DNA of 64,000 bases from Bacillus subtilis (GTDB taxonomy: Bacteria; Bacillota; Bacilli; Bacillales; Bacillaceae_C): contig NZ_VTQV01000002.1 in NCBI RefSeq assembly GCF_008764245.1, positions 1-64,000 of the forward strand, read 5' to 3'. Both the position numbers and the translations under genes were made by a program. This document shows positions 17,753-28,910 of this stretch, one piece after another (position 1 is the first letter of the stretch; every line of letters begins with the position of its first letter). The notes beneath the pieces are model-generated. The model made no database searches. It saw nothing but the letters and a program-made list of their open reading frames with translations, and had not been told where the DNA came from.

Positions 17753-18454
17753 ATGAAACTAGCGTTAGTAGGAGCCCATTGCGGAGATGTAGAACTTCAA
17801 GCAGGTGCGATTGCCCATAAATATGCAAAAGCGGGACATGAAGTCACTTTTGTTCATTTAACAGCGGGGGAGAAAGGAAATCCGCCTCATATCTCGGTTG
17901 AAGAATACCGTGAGCAAAAAATAAAAGAGTCTGAGAAGGTTGCGGAAGTACTTGGCGTAAAGACGATTACGTTGGATTATAAGGATGCAGAGCTTACCTT
18001 TAATGACGAAATTGTGACACGAGTGGCAACCTTATTAAGAAAGATTAAACCGAATGTGGTAATTACTCATTGGGAAAATAGCATCCATTCTGATCATGCC
18101 CTTTGTTACAAAATTGTGCAAGCAGCTCAGCTAAAGGCAGGTCTTCCTGGTTTTGACCTTGAGGGACTCCCCCCCCATTACTACGGGATTTATCATAGTG
18201 AGAATTGGGAAGATATGGAAGGGTATGTACCTGATATCTATGTCGATGTTTCAGAGGAATTCGATACGTATTTAGAAGCGTTGTCCCACTATTGGTTTAT
18301 TATGAACTCTTCCTCTTTCCGCTATTATGATTATTATAAAGCGTTAGGAACGGTACGTGGGTGTGTAAATCGAACGCAATATGCGCAAACGCTAAAGTTT
18401 CCAACTGGAACTAACGTACGAAAAGGTGGTTTTATCCCAGGATATGAATTATAA
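17753..18454 (+). CDS. PIG-L/LmbE-fold deacetylase-like protein with altered active site
   Basis: A 233-residue protein of the PIG-L family (zinc N-acetylglucosaminyl deacetylases such as MshB and BshB). The family motif AHPDDxE reads AHCGDVE (residues 8-14). His9, Asp12 and Glu14 stay, but the first Asp of the pair, the proposed general base in MshB, is Gly11. The later THWENSIHSDH keeps the third metal ligand. It may be a divergent hydrolase or carbohydrate esterase. AGGAGGA is 7 bases before the ATG, and namZ follows 29 bases later, so muropeptide-related substrates are likely. This is not the bacillithiol enzyme, which is at 58903. Confidence 0.75.
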   Translation: MKLALVGAHCGDVELQAGAIAHKYAKAGHEVTFVHLTAGEKGNPPHISVEEYREQKIKESEKVAEVLGVKTITLDYKDAELTFNDEIVTRVATLLRKIKPNVVITHWENSIHSDHALCYKIVQAAQLKAGLPGFDLEGLPPHYYGIYHSENWEDMEGYVPDIYVDVSEEFDTYLEALSHYWFIMNSSSFRYYDYYKALGTVRGCVNRTQYAQTLKFPTGTNVRKGGFIPGYEL

Positions 18455-18483
18455 AACTAGGTTTAAAAGAGAGTGGTGAGAGG

Positions 18484-19629
18484 ATGAAAATTGGCTTAGA
18501 CTTATTTTTAGAAAAAGATTACCAAGCTTTTAAAGGAAAGCGTATTGGCTTATTAACGAATTTAACAGGAGTAAATGAAAAGCTTATTCCAGCCATTGAC
18601 TTGTTTCATGAACACCAAGACATTCATTTGACGGCTTTATATGGACCTGAGCATGGGATTCGTGGAGATGCCAAAGAAGGGGAACAAGTAGAATCTTCCA
18701 TCGATCCTTATACTGGTTTACCTGTCTATAGCCTATACGGAGTATCGAAAAAGCCAAGTAAAGAGATGCTTGATCCTGTCGATGTCATTGTGTTTGACCT
18801 GCAAGATATTGGGTCAAGGTATTACACGTATATTTACTCGATGGCTTACGTGATGGAGGCATGTGCCGACTATGGTAAGGAATTTGTTGTCCTCGATCGT
18901 CCGAATCCTATTTCGGGCGTTTCCATTGAAGGGAATTTAGTAGAGGAAGATGTGCGCTCGTTTGTTGGGCTTTATCCTATACCGAATCGACATGGGCTTA
19001 CAGTCGGTGAGATTGCACAATTCTATAAGCATGAGATGGGAATAGATTGTGATTTAACGGTTATTAAAATGGAGGGATGGGAAAGACAATTTTATTATGA
19101 TGAAACCGACCTGTTTTGGGTGCCGTCTTCCCCGAATACAACTGGAATTGATATGACCATTCTTTATCCAGGCACATGTTTAATTGAAGGGACTAATATA
19201 TCGGAAGGAAGAGGAACGACGAAGCCATTTGAGTATATTGGTGCTCCCTATATTGATGGATATCAATTGGCAAAAGCCTTCAACCAGAAACAACTATCTG
19301 GCGTTTTAGCCCGTCCAGTTTCTTATGTACCGAATGTGCAAAAATACCAAGGAGAAGTTTGTGAAGGGGTACAATTGCATATCGTTGATCGTAAATCTTT
19401 TTTCTCTTTGCAAACGGGCTTAACGATTATAGAGTTGATTGCTGAAATGTATCCACATGATTTTCAATTCAGACAACAGTACGGTAAGTATTTTTTCGAT
19501 CTATTAGCTGGAACCAAAAAGCTACGTGATATTATTTTTCAAGGTCAAACAAAAGCGTTTCTGGAAAGTTGCGAAGTTGAAGTGGAACAGTTCCAACAGC
19601 AAAGACAGCCATATCTTCTGTATAAATAA
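18484..19629 (+). CDS. namZ: NamZ-type exo-beta-N-acetylmuramidase (DUF1343, GH171), cytosolic form
   Basis: A 381-residue DUF1343 protein. The B. subtilis homologue YbbC/NamZ releases MurNAc from the non-reducing end of muropeptides. Conserved stretches are YGPEHGIRGDA (about 57-67), VFDLQDIGSRYYTYI, LDRPNPI and EGTNISEGRGTTKPFE. B. subtilis NamZ is exported. Here the protein begins directly with the Rossmann-like MKIGLDLFL and has no signal peptide, so the cut probably happens inside the cell after import. Sits between a PIG-L-like gene and the MurR regulator. MurNAc released here would feed the kinase at 204 and MurQ. Confidence 0.88.
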   Translation: MKIGLDLFLEKDYQAFKGKRIGLLTNLTGVNEKLIPAIDLFHEHQDIHLTALYGPEHGIRGDAKEGEQVESSIDPYTGLPVYSLYGVSKKPSKEMLDPVDVIVFDLQDIGSRYYTYIYSMAYVMEACADYGKEFVVLDRPNPISGVSIEGNLVEEDVRSFVGLYPIPNRHGLTVGEIAQFYKHEMGIDCDLTVIKMEGWERQFYYDETDLFWVPSSPNTTGIDMTILYPGTCLIEGTNISEGRGTTKPFEYIGAPYIDGYQLAKAFNQKQLSGVLARPVSYVPNVQKYQGEVCEGVQLHIVDRKSFFSLQTGLTIIELIAEMYPHDFQFRQQYGKYFFDLLAGTKKLRDIIFQGQTKAFLESCEVEVEQFQQQRQPYLLYK

Positions 19630-19829
19630 AAACTTTCTTGAGAACCAAAACCAAGCAGTTCCATTTGCGAATACTCTCTTTTCATCTGGAAGAGGTCGAT
19701 TCAAAGTGGTGGTTACGATTGGAGAGAGCGTAGTTGCAAGAGAAGGAGAGAAAATGGTAGGATCTTGTATATATGGTCGTTATGAGGAATTTTCCCATAA
19801 ATGAAAAAATTGAGTTAGGATTGAAGTCT

Positions 19830-20717
19830 ATGTCATTTGCAACAGGTGGATTAGTCATGTTATCTGAAATGCTGCCGAAATTGCCTCCTTCAGAAAGAAA
19901 GATTGCTACTTATATGTTGGAAAATCCTCGGGAGTCTATTTCATTAACAGCAAGTGAATTAGGGAAAAGAAGTTCAACCAGCAGTGCGGCAGTCATACGA
20001 TTATGTAAATCCCTTGATTTAAAAGGATTACAGGAATTGAAACTGCGCATTGCAGGTGATTTACAAAAGGAACCCGCCCATGAGTTTCGTGATATTGAGC
20101 CCAATGAATCGAAGTATTCGATTATTGAAAAAATGACGGCGAATAGTATCCAAACATTAAAAGAAACGGCAGAATTATTAAGTGCAGATGAATTATCGAA
20201 AGCTATTACGGTGATTGAAAAGGCGCCGACGGTTCACTTTTTTGGTGTAGGGGCTTCTTATATTATTGCGGAAGATGCCCAGCAAAAGTTTCTTAGAATT
20301 AACAAAAATGCGACAGCGTTCAACGATGTCCACATGGCGGCGACGACTGTGGCGAATGCTAAGGAACATGATGTAGTCGTAGGGATTTCGTTCTCGGGGA
20401 ATACGTATGAAGTAGCAAAAATTTTAGAATTGGCTAATAAACAGGATGCGACGACGATTAGTCTGACAAAATATGGCTCATCGATCGTCTCAGAACAGGC
20501 GGATATACGTTTATATATTTCGGCGACGAAGGAGCCGACTTTCCGTAGCGGAGCAACTTCTTCTAGAATTGGCCAGCTCCATGCAATCGATATTCTCTTT
20601 ATGTGTGTGGCTTCTCAGCAATACGAAAAAGCGATTGCTTCAATTGATGAAACGAGAGAAGCGATCCAATTCATCCAAAAAAGCCGATCTTCTCGTTCAA
20701 GGAAAAGAGAGGATTAA
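19830..20717 (+). CDS. murR: MurR/RpiR-family transcriptional regulator
   Basis: About 295 residues. An N-terminal RpiR helix-turn-helix (LPPSERKIATYML to SSAAVIRLCKSLDL) is followed by a SIS sugar-phosphate-binding domain (about 125-260, VGASYIIAEDAQQKF, VGISFSGNTYEV). MurR senses MurNAc-6-P in known systems, and the link to namZ and murQ supports that ligand here. The ATG at 19830 has TTAGGA 9 bases upstream. In-frame ATGs at 19773 and 19782 lack a ribosome site and would add an unlikely N-terminal tail. A strong terminator follows. Confidence 0.8.
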   Translation: MSFATGGLVMLSEMLPKLPPSERKIATYMLENPRESISLTASELGKRSSTSSAAVIRLCKSLDLKGLQELKLRIAGDLQKEPAHEFRDIEPNESKYSIIEKMTANSIQTLKETAELLSADELSKAITVIEKAPTVHFFGVGASYIIAEDAQQKFLRINKNATAFNDVHMAATTVANAKEHDVVVGISFSGNTYEVAKILELANKQDATTISLTKYGSSIVSEQADIRLYISATKEPTFRSGATSSRIGQLHAIDILFMCVASQQYEKAIASIDETREAIQFIQKSRSSRSRKRED

Positions 20718-20721
20718 GAAG

Positions 20722-20757
20722 AAAGACGACATTGGAAAGCACAATGCCGTCTTTTTT
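20722..20757 (+). terminator. Intrinsic terminator after murR
   Basis: AAAGACG-a-CATTG (20722-20734) pairs with CAATG-c-CGTCTTT (20742-20754), with a 7-base loop and a run of six T (20752-20757). Confidence 0.9.
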
Positions 20758-20832
20758 GCATGTTGTATGTCAGAAGTGCATATAATCGCATAGGCTAGAG
20801 TGGAGGAAGTTCATCAGATAGGAGATGATGAA

Positions 20833-21921
20833 ATGAGCGGGAAGATTTTGCGCTATTTTGCAGGAGGCAATACAGCCAAGGGATTCTACAGTCTCTATGA
20901 TTCGAATTTAGTGAATATCGAGCGGGTTTTATTATTAACTGGAAGATCCCAAAATGAAAAGTCAGCGATAATGGAGCAGTTGTTAAATAAATGGAAAAAT
21001 CATGCAGGTTTAATTGAAATCATTCACAGAGCCAATCATCCTGATCAAATTGAAGGTTATATTATTCGGGAAAAAGGATTTGCGATGATCGACGCGGATC
21101 CACCACGTATCATAGGTGAGGAGTATGTTGGGCCAGAATGGGAAACGATTGACCTTGAACAAGAAGATCGCACAGCAAAATTAGAAGCCAATCAACCGGA
21201 AATTGAATTATTACAGAGAAAAATGAATGAACAATATGAAAAAGCTTATGAAGCATATGGGAAGGCTCTGCGCATACATGATGATTGGGAAGGCATTTAC
21301 ATTGGAAAAATGAACTTTACTAAAGCCGATCAAGTAACAGAAGGTCTTCTTGCTAATTTATTTGCAAATACGAAGAAAACCACTGCGAAAAAATCGACGA
21401 TATTGCGACGTTTCTTGGGAGCGGCTACTCCCGTAGGGGCTGTTGATTTCGTGGATAACATTACTGAAGGCTTGCAAAATAGATATTTCTTAAAAGGGCG
21501 AGCCGGAACAGGAAAATCAACGTTATTAAAGAAAGTCGTTGCGGAGGCAGAAAAACGTGGGTATGATTTAGAAATTTATCAATGCGGATTTGATCCAGAA
21601 AGTCTGGACATGGTCTTAATAAGGGAACTAGGTTGGGCGGTTTTTGATAGTACAGCCCCGCATGAATATTTTCCTGATCGCCCCGGAGATGTCATCATTG
21701 ATATGTATGAACTCACAGTAGCACCGGGAACAGATGAAGCTTTTGCGGAGGAAATTGCTCATATTGAAGCAAAATATCGTGAACAAATGAAGCAAGGGAA
21801 AAAACATTTGGCAGAAGCAAAGGAATTACAAGATCAGTTAGAAGACTTGTATTTAAAATGCTTCGATCATTCTCATATAGACAGTATTTACGATGAATTA
21901 GAACAATCTTTGCCATTATAG
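20833..21921 (+). CDS. P-loop ATPase of the PRK06851 type, function unknown
   Basis: A 362-residue soluble protein with two nucleotide-binding-like halves. The N-terminal part shows a degenerate loop (LLLTGRSQNEKSAIM), and the C-terminal half has a good Walker A, LKGRAGTGKSTLLKK (about 219-233). I recognise it as the conserved Bacillus PRK06851-like ATPase, whose role is not known. ATG 20833 has AGGAG 8 bases upstream; an in-frame start at 20800 has none. It lies alone between a terminator and the GntR operon and shows no obvious tie to sugar metabolism. Confidence 0.7.
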   Translation: MSGKILRYFAGGNTAKGFYSLYDSNLVNIERVLLLTGRSQNEKSAIMEQLLNKWKNHAGLIEIIHRANHPDQIEGYIIREKGFAMIDADPPRIIGEEYVGPEWETIDLEQEDRTAKLEANQPEIELLQRKMNEQYEKAYEAYGKALRIHDDWEGIYIGKMNFTKADQVTEGLLANLFANTKKTTAKKSTILRRFLGAATPVGAVDFVDNITEGLQNRYFLKGRAGTGKSTLLKKVVAEAEKRGYDLEIYQCGFDPESLDMVLIRELGWAVFDSTAPHEYFPDRPGDVIIDMYELTVAPGTDEAFAEEIAHIEAKYREQMKQGKKHLAEAKELQDQLEDLYLKCFDHSHIDSIYDELEQSLPL

Positions 21922-22184
21922 GAAGTCTTATTAGAAGGGGGTACCAAAACGCTCCCTTCTGGATATGGTTCCGTAATTCAGTGCCGGGGTTGCGCAATCC
22001 CATGAAAAAGCTCGATAATTCAGTTCCAAAGTCGGTATCGTGTGGAAAGACTCAAAGTTTAGTAACATCTAGAAGACTTTTAAATAAAATTTAAAGCGTT
22101 TCCCCTTCCATTCCTTCATAGACAATGATAAAATGAATACACTGGTAGTGACAAGATGACGTGAGGGAATGAAGGAGAATCATG
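21922..22184. promoter_or_regulatory. Control region upstream of gntR
   Basis: A 260-base gap. AGAAGGG (21934) and CCCTTCT (21954 region) can pair as a weak end-of-gene stem. TTAAAGCGTTTCCC (22091-22104) resembles a cre box with mismatches. A promoter reads TTCCAT (22106-22111), a 17-bp spacer and TAAAAT (22129-22134). The putative GntR operator starts at the expected transcription start (22142), which suggests autoregulation. Confidence 0.5.
22142..22163 (+). promoter_or_regulatory. Candidate GntR operator A
   Basis: CTGGTAGTGACAAGATGAC. It shares TGGTnnTGAC and a following ATG with the sites at 22924, 31237 and 35389, and TGGTnnTGAC with 35336. It overlaps the probable start of gntR transcription. 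Confidence 0.55.
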
Positions 22185-22901
22185 ATGCAGAAAGACAACC
22201 GGCTGCCCTTGTATTATCAATTAATGGACATTCTTGTGGATAGAATAGATTCAGGGGAATTAAAAGAGCATGATCGCCTTCCTTCTGAGCGTGAATTATG
22301 CGAAATGTATAATGTCAGTCGTACAACGGTTAGGCAAGCCATGCAGGAGTTAGAGAAGGAAAATTACATTTACAAACAGCATGGAAAAGGGACATACGTC
22401 TCGCCTAAAATCATTAATCAGAGTTTGGTAAAGTTTTATAGTTTTACTGAAGAAATGAAAAAGATTAACAAAGTACCTTCTACAAAGGTTTTAGCATTTG
22501 AACAGGTTGATTGCGATAGCAAATTAGCAATCAAGATGGAGTTAGAAGAAGGAGAACAGCTATATAAAATTACACGTTTAAGATTAGCAGATGACACACC
22601 TATGCTATACGAGACTTCCTACCTGCCTGTGAGAAAGTTCCCAGATTTACAAGTAGAAGCACTGAAAAAACAACCGATGTACACGATATTCCGCGATTTA
22701 TATCAGGTGCAGCTAACCAAAGCGAATGAACGCTTCCGAGCAGTACCTACGACGCAGGAAGAAGCAGAGTTACTGCAAATCAGTCAGAATGAGCCAAGTT
22801 TATTAATTGAGAGGCTTACATTTGAGCATGAAACAGTTGTAGAATACACATCTACTATCGCTCGAGGCGACAAATTTACCTACTCAGTGGAGTTGACTTA
22901 A
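22185..22901 (+). CDS. GntR/HutC-family regulator of GalNAc catabolism
   Basis: A 238-residue repressor or activator. The winged helix-turn-helix occupies residues 8-75 (LPSERELCEMYNVSRTTVRQA), and the UTRA ligand domain (about 95-235) ends in VEYTSTIARGDKFTY, a typical HutC/NagR/AgaR-like tail. Direct linkage to agaS and tagatose-phosphate genes points to a GalNAc- or GalN-6-phosphate effector. Two ATGs (22182, 22185) are possible; the second has the better 7-base spacing from AAGGAG. Confidence 0.88.
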   Translation: MQKDNRLPLYYQLMDILVDRIDSGELKEHDRLPSERELCEMYNVSRTTVRQAMQELEKENYIYKQHGKGTYVSPKIINQSLVKFYSFTEEMKKINKVPSTKVLAFEQVDCDSKLAIKMELEEGEQLYKITRLRLADDTPMLYETSYLPVRKFPDLQVEALKKQPMYTIFRDLYQVQLTKANERFRAVPTTQEEAELLQISQNEPSLLIERLTFEHETVVEYTSTIARGDKFTYSVELT

Positions 22902-22923
22902 CGCTGAGTAGTGTTAGAATTAT

Positions 22924-22943
22924 CTGGTCATGACAACATTACA
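22924..22943 (+). promoter_or_regulatory. Candidate GntR operator B
   Basis: CTGGTCATGACAACATTACA lies between the gntR stop and the agaS ribosome site, so binding here could block agaS translation-initiation RNA synthesis or a local promoter. Confidence 0.5.
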
Positions 22944-22961
22944 CGGAAGGAAGGATATGAA

Positions 22962-24975
<2,014 letters not shown>

Positions 24976-24984
24976 GTTAAGTCA

Positions 24985-25923
24985 ATGATTGTAACGGTCA
25001 CCTTAAATCCAGCAGTAGATATCGCTTATCAAGTAGACCATTTTAAAATTGGACATGGGCATCGTGTAGAGCCTGGAAGAAAAACAGCAGGTGGAAAGGG
25101 ACTCAATGTATCTCGTGTCTTAAAAAAGTTAGGCGAGAACCCAGTTTGTACAGGATTTTTAGGTGGGAATAATGGCAAATGGATTATGGATCAGCTTGGA
25201 CAAGAAGAACTTGAGCATACTTTTATTGAGATAAAGGGTGAGACAAGAACTTGTCTAGCCTTTCTAGATGAAGAATTAGGAACACAAACAGAGTTGATGG
25301 AAAAAGGCCCAGTTGTATCTGAAGAGGAACAGGAAGAATTCGAGGAGGTCTTAAAACAGCTGATGAGTGAAGCGGGCATGATTATTGCATCTGGGAGCTT
25401 GGCTTCTGGCATTCCCGCTTCCTATTATCGAGAGATAGGTGAATGGGCACAAGCTGCACATATTCCTATTCTATTAGATACAAGTGGGGAGGCTCTGGAA
25501 AAAGGTATAGAAGGAAAGCCATTCCTGATTAAGCCGAATAAAGAAGAACTCTGTAAATATATGAATCAACCCGATTTAACGTTGGACGAAATGATCGCCG
25601 CCGCTAAAAAGATTTGTAGCCAAGGTGTACAGTATGTACTTGTATCACTTGGAAAAGAAGGAGCTATTCTAGTGGGGAACGATCATTTTCTAAAGGCCGA
25701 GATCCCAACTGTACAGGTTGTAAACCCAGTTGGCTCTGGCGATAGTATGGTGGCTGGAATGGCTTATGCTTTGCAGAAGAAATATTCACTTGAGGAATGT
25801 CTGAAATGGGCTTGTTCATGTGGTACAGCCAACGCTATGGAACAGGGGACAGGGACAATTCAGCCTCATATTGTCCAAGAATTAATAAGAAAAACCAAAA
25901 TTACGCAAGAGGAAAAGGGGTAA
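24985..25923 (+). CDS. lacC: Tagatose-6-phosphate kinase (LacC/FruK, PfkB family)
   Basis: A 312-residue PfkB-family sugar-phosphate kinase. The N-terminal signature is GGKGLNVSRVLKKLG (about 36-50), and the C-terminal one is NPVGSGDSMVAGMAYAL, with the catalytic Asp in GSGD. It phosphorylates tagatose-6-P to the bisphosphate that the preceding aldolase cleaves. A 1-phosphofructokinase role cannot be ruled out from sequence. Nine bases separate it from the aldolase gene; its ribosome site is weak, consistent with coupling. Confidence 0.85.
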   Translation: MIVTVTLNPAVDIAYQVDHFKIGHGHRVEPGRKTAGGKGLNVSRVLKKLGENPVCTGFLGGNNGKWIMDQLGQEELEHTFIEIKGETRTCLAFLDEELGTQTELMEKGPVVSEEEQEEFEEVLKQLMSEAGMIIASGSLASGIPASYYREIGEWAQAAHIPILLDTSGEALEKGIEGKPFLIKPNKEELCKYMNQPDLTLDEMIAAAKKICSQGVQYVLVSLGKEGAILVGNDHFLKAEIPTVQVVNPVGSGDSMVAGMAYALQKKYSLEECLKWACSCGTANAMEQGTGTIQPHIVQELIRKTKITQEEKG

Positions 25924-25931
25924 ATAAGTGT

Positions 25932-27584
25932 ATGTTACAATTCCAATTGACAGATTCATTGGAAAAGGTTTTTCCGAAAAAGCAACCACGGGTATGGGAG
26001 AGAAATAGAATAAGTCTCTTTCAAAAAGAGCTATATTCATTCCAATTAGCCTATCAGTATGAAGGTTTAGAAAACAAGACGGTTCAGCTCCTAGTGGAAG
26101 CGGATGCAGTGGATATGAAACTTAGCCAGGTGAAAAAAGTTCCATCTGATTTACCGGCATATCCTGACCGACATGATGACAATTATTTATCAATAGAACC
26201 GGGATTATATCCCGATCTGTTGGAGCCGATCACAGCTGAAAAAGTACAACTAGAAACAGATGGATGGAATGCTATTTGGATCGATATCCAGCCGGGAAGC
26301 CAAGCTGTAGGGAATCAGACGATAAAAATTGCCGTTTTAGATGAGGAACAACAATCTCTTTACCAAGAGACAGTTGAAATTCGTGTTCTTCCTCATGAAC
26401 TCCCTGCCCAAAGGCTGATCCATACGGAATGGTTTCATGCCGATTGCTTAGCCGATTACTATCAGGTGGAGGCATTTTCTGAAGAACATTGGAACATTGT
26501 GGAGAACTTTATTCAAACAGCCGGGGAATACGGCATTAATATGATTTTGACCCCCATTTTCACCCAACCGCTGGATACAGAGGTAGGGGGAGAAAGAACA
26601 ACCGTTCAATTAGTACAAATGGAGTATGAGAACGGAAAGTATTCATTTGATTTCTCCCTTTTAAAAAGATGGTTGGAAATATGTGAGCGCCATCATATTC
26701 AATATATTGAGATTGCCCATTTATTTACCCAATGGGGGGCGGAATTTACCCCGAAAATAATGGTGCAGGAGAATGGACAATTAACGAAGAAGTTTGGTTG
26801 GCATGTGAAAGCAGATAGTGAAGAATATCAGGCGTTTTTACAAGCCTTTTTACCAGAATTAACCGCCTTTTTAAAGGAAAACTGGCAGCAGGAACAGGTT
26901 TATTTCCATATTTCGGATGAGCCAGGTGGTCAAAACCTTGAGATGTATTCAAAAGCAAAAGAATTAGTGGCACCTTACTTAAAAGGATTTCATGTTATTG
27001 ATGCTTTAAGCAATTATAGCTTTTATGAAAAGGGAGTGGTTGCGAAGCCAGTTGTTGCTTCTAACCATATCCAACCTTTTATTGATCACCAAGTTCCTGG
27101 TCTTTGGACGTATTACTGTTGCTCACAAAACGTAGATGTAAGCAATCGCTTCATAGCGATGCCCTCTGCAAGAAATAGAGTGATAGCGACACAATTATTT
27201 AAATATGATATCGAAGGATTCCTTCATTGGGGCTATAACTTTTATAATAGCCAATTTTCCAAGGAACCTATTGACCCATACAAGATTACAGATGCTAAAA
27301 AAGGCTTCCCTTCAGGTGATCCCTTTCTTGTATATCCTGGGAAAAAGGGAGAAGCGTACCCATCAATTCGATTAAAAGTCTTTTATCAAGCCTTGCAGGA
27401 TTTACGGGCTTTCCAGTGGCTTGCAGAGTTAGAAGGAAAAGAAGAAGTTCTTAGTAAAATAGAGTACCAAGGTGAGATTAGTTTTACAAAATATCCCCAA
27501 GAGGCTAGCTATCTATTTGAATTACGAGAAGAAGTGAATCAGGCGATTGAAAAGGCCTTAAATCGAGTGGCAAGCAGAAGATAA
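25932..27584 (+). CDS. Cytosolic GH123 (DUF4091) beta-N-acetylgalactosaminidase
   Basis: A 550-residue protein with an N-terminal beta-sandwich (about 1-155) and a C-terminal barrel with the DUF4091/GH123 core. GH123 enzymes release terminal beta-GalNAc by substrate-assisted catalysis using an adjacent Asp-Glu pair, seen here in YFHISDEPGG. Supporting pocket residues may be in WTYYCC and FLHWGYNFYN. No signal peptide is present, so imported oligosaccharides would be the substrate, and GalNAc would enter the agaS pathway encoded just upstream. ATG 25932 is chosen behind AAAAGGGG. The longer frame from 25797 overlaps lacC and is rejected. Confidence 0.85.
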   Translation: MLQFQLTDSLEKVFPKKQPRVWERNRISLFQKELYSFQLAYQYEGLENKTVQLLVEADAVDMKLSQVKKVPSDLPAYPDRHDDNYLSIEPGLYPDLLEPITAEKVQLETDGWNAIWIDIQPGSQAVGNQTIKIAVLDEEQQSLYQETVEIRVLPHELPAQRLIHTEWFHADCLADYYQVEAFSEEHWNIVENFIQTAGEYGINMILTPIFTQPLDTEVGGERTTVQLVQMEYENGKYSFDFSLLKRWLEICERHHIQYIEIAHLFTQWGAEFTPKIMVQENGQLTKKFGWHVKADSEEYQAFLQAFLPELTAFLKENWQQEQVYFHISDEPGGQNLEMYSKAKELVAPYLKGFHVIDALSNYSFYEKGVVAKPVVASNHIQPFIDHQVPGLWTYYCCSQNVDVSNRFIAMPSARNRVIATQLFKYDIEGFLHWGYNFYNSQFSKEPIDPYKITDAKKGFPSGDPFLVYPGKKGEAYPSIRLKVFYQALQDLRAFQWLAELEGKEEVLSKIEYQGEISFTKYPQEASYLFELREEVNQAIEKALNRVASRR

Positions 27585-27701
27585 GAAGTGGCGGCTATTT
27601 CTACTCCAGTGCTACGTTGTAATGATTTGTGATCGGCCTCCTGTAAGGAGTTAAATATAGTTTCAAATGCAGTTTTTAAAAAAACAAGGGGAGTGAAAAA
27701 C

Positions 27702-28868
27702 ATGAAACAAGTAAGAATGGGGATTATTGGAGCTGGATTAAGAAGTGGGATTGCGAAAAATTGGCATGATCCTAATGGAGAATCGATTGTTGTGGCTGCA
27801 GCAGATATTTCAGAGGACAGATTGGCTAATTTTAAGAAAGAGATAAACCCTGATGCCTTTGTGACGACGGATTATCGTGAATTACTAAAGCAAGAGGATA
27901 TTGATGCTGTCGCAGTCCTATCACCAGATTTTCTACATGAAGAACATGCTGTAGCTGCTTTGAAGGCAGGGAAACATGTGTATTGTGAGAAGCCTTTAGC
28001 GATTACCGTAGAGGGCTGTGACCGCATCATTGAAACCGCCAATGAAACAGGAAAGCATTTGATGGTCGGCTTTAATATGCGTTATATGAGCATGTATCAA
28101 ACGATGAAGGGCATTGTGGATTCAGGTATCATTGGGGATATTAAAGCGGTTTGGGTCAGACATTTTGTTGGGTTTGGTGGTTATTTCTATTATCATGATT
28201 GGCATGGATTGAGCCGTAATACCACCTCATTGCTATTACAAAAAGGCTCCCATGACTTGGATGTGATTCATTGGATTACAGGTAAATATACAAAAAGAGT
28301 TTCAGCATTCGGAAGTCTCGATTTCTTTGGCGGCGATATGCCGAATACACTCACATGTCCGGAATGTGATTTGAAAGATACTTGTACCGAATATAGTCCT
28401 CATACATTGACAGAATGTGCTTTCCGTGAAGAAATTGATGTAGAAGATAACAATATGCTAATCATGGAGCTAGAAGGTGGTATTAAAGCTTCTTATCTTC
28501 AATGCCATTTTACGCCAGATTATCAACGAAACTATGTCTTTATTGGCACAAAAGGGAGAATGGAAAACTCCGAATTAGAAGGAAAAGTATATGTAAAAAC
28601 AAGAAAATCAAATTCTTGGAATGAACTTAGTGATCAAACCTATGATATTAAAAAAGAGCAAGGCAGTCATGGGGGCGCAGATCCTAAGATTACCAAAGAC
28701 TTCATTAATCTAGTTTTACACAATAAACAACCACTGACATCTCCTGTTGCGGGAAGAATGAGTGTGGCCGTAGGCTGTGCAGCAACCGAATCGATTCGTT
28801 CAGGTGGAAAAGTCATGGAAATTACGAAAAGTCCTGTGATCAGTGAGTTGCTAGAGGAGAGTAAATAA
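27702..28868 (+). CDS. Gfo/Idh/MocA-family oxidoreductase with a four-Cys insert
   Basis: A 388-residue NAD(P)-dependent sugar oxidoreductase-like protein. The Rossmann motif is GIIGAGLRSGIAKNW, and the conserved EKPLA follows at CEKPLAITVEGC. The C-terminal half holds an insert with Cys219, Cys222, Cys228 and Cys239 (CX2CX5CX10C) that could bind zinc or an iron-sulfur cluster. The substrate is unknown; hexosamine or uronic acid derivatives from the surrounding pathway are candidates. GH109-type glycosidases share this fold, but I see no export signal or firm GH109 hallmark. ATG 27702 lies 9 bases after AAGGGGAG. Confidence 0.8.
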   Translation: MKQVRMGIIGAGLRSGIAKNWHDPNGESIVVAAADISEDRLANFKKEINPDAFVTTDYRELLKQEDIDAVAVLSPDFLHEEHAVAALKAGKHVYCEKPLAITVEGCDRIIETANETGKHLMVGFNMRYMSMYQTMKGIVDSGIIGDIKAVWVRHFVGFGGYFYYHDWHGLSRNTTSLLLQKGSHDLDVIHWITGKYTKRVSAFGSLDFFGGDMPNTLTCPECDLKDTCTEYSPHTLTECAFREEIDVEDNNMLIMELEGGIKASYLQCHFTPDYQRNYVFIGTKGRMENSELEGKVYVKTRKSNSWNELSDQTYDIKKEQGSHGGADPKITKDFINLVLHNKQPLTSPVAGRMSVAVGCAATESIRSGGKVMEITKSPVISELLEESK

Positions 28869-28910
28869 CGGCAAAGCTTTGGGATGACAATTTTCGAATA
28901 GGAGAAGAAA

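Noticed and set aside
25797-25931. N-terminal extension of the GH123 gene
   Set aside because: It overlaps the end of lacC in another frame. The ATG at 25932 fits the family start and length.
27702-28868. GH109 alpha-N-acetylgalactosaminidase
   Set aside because: Only the Gfo/Idh/MocA fold is shared; no signal peptide or firm GH109 motif could be seen.
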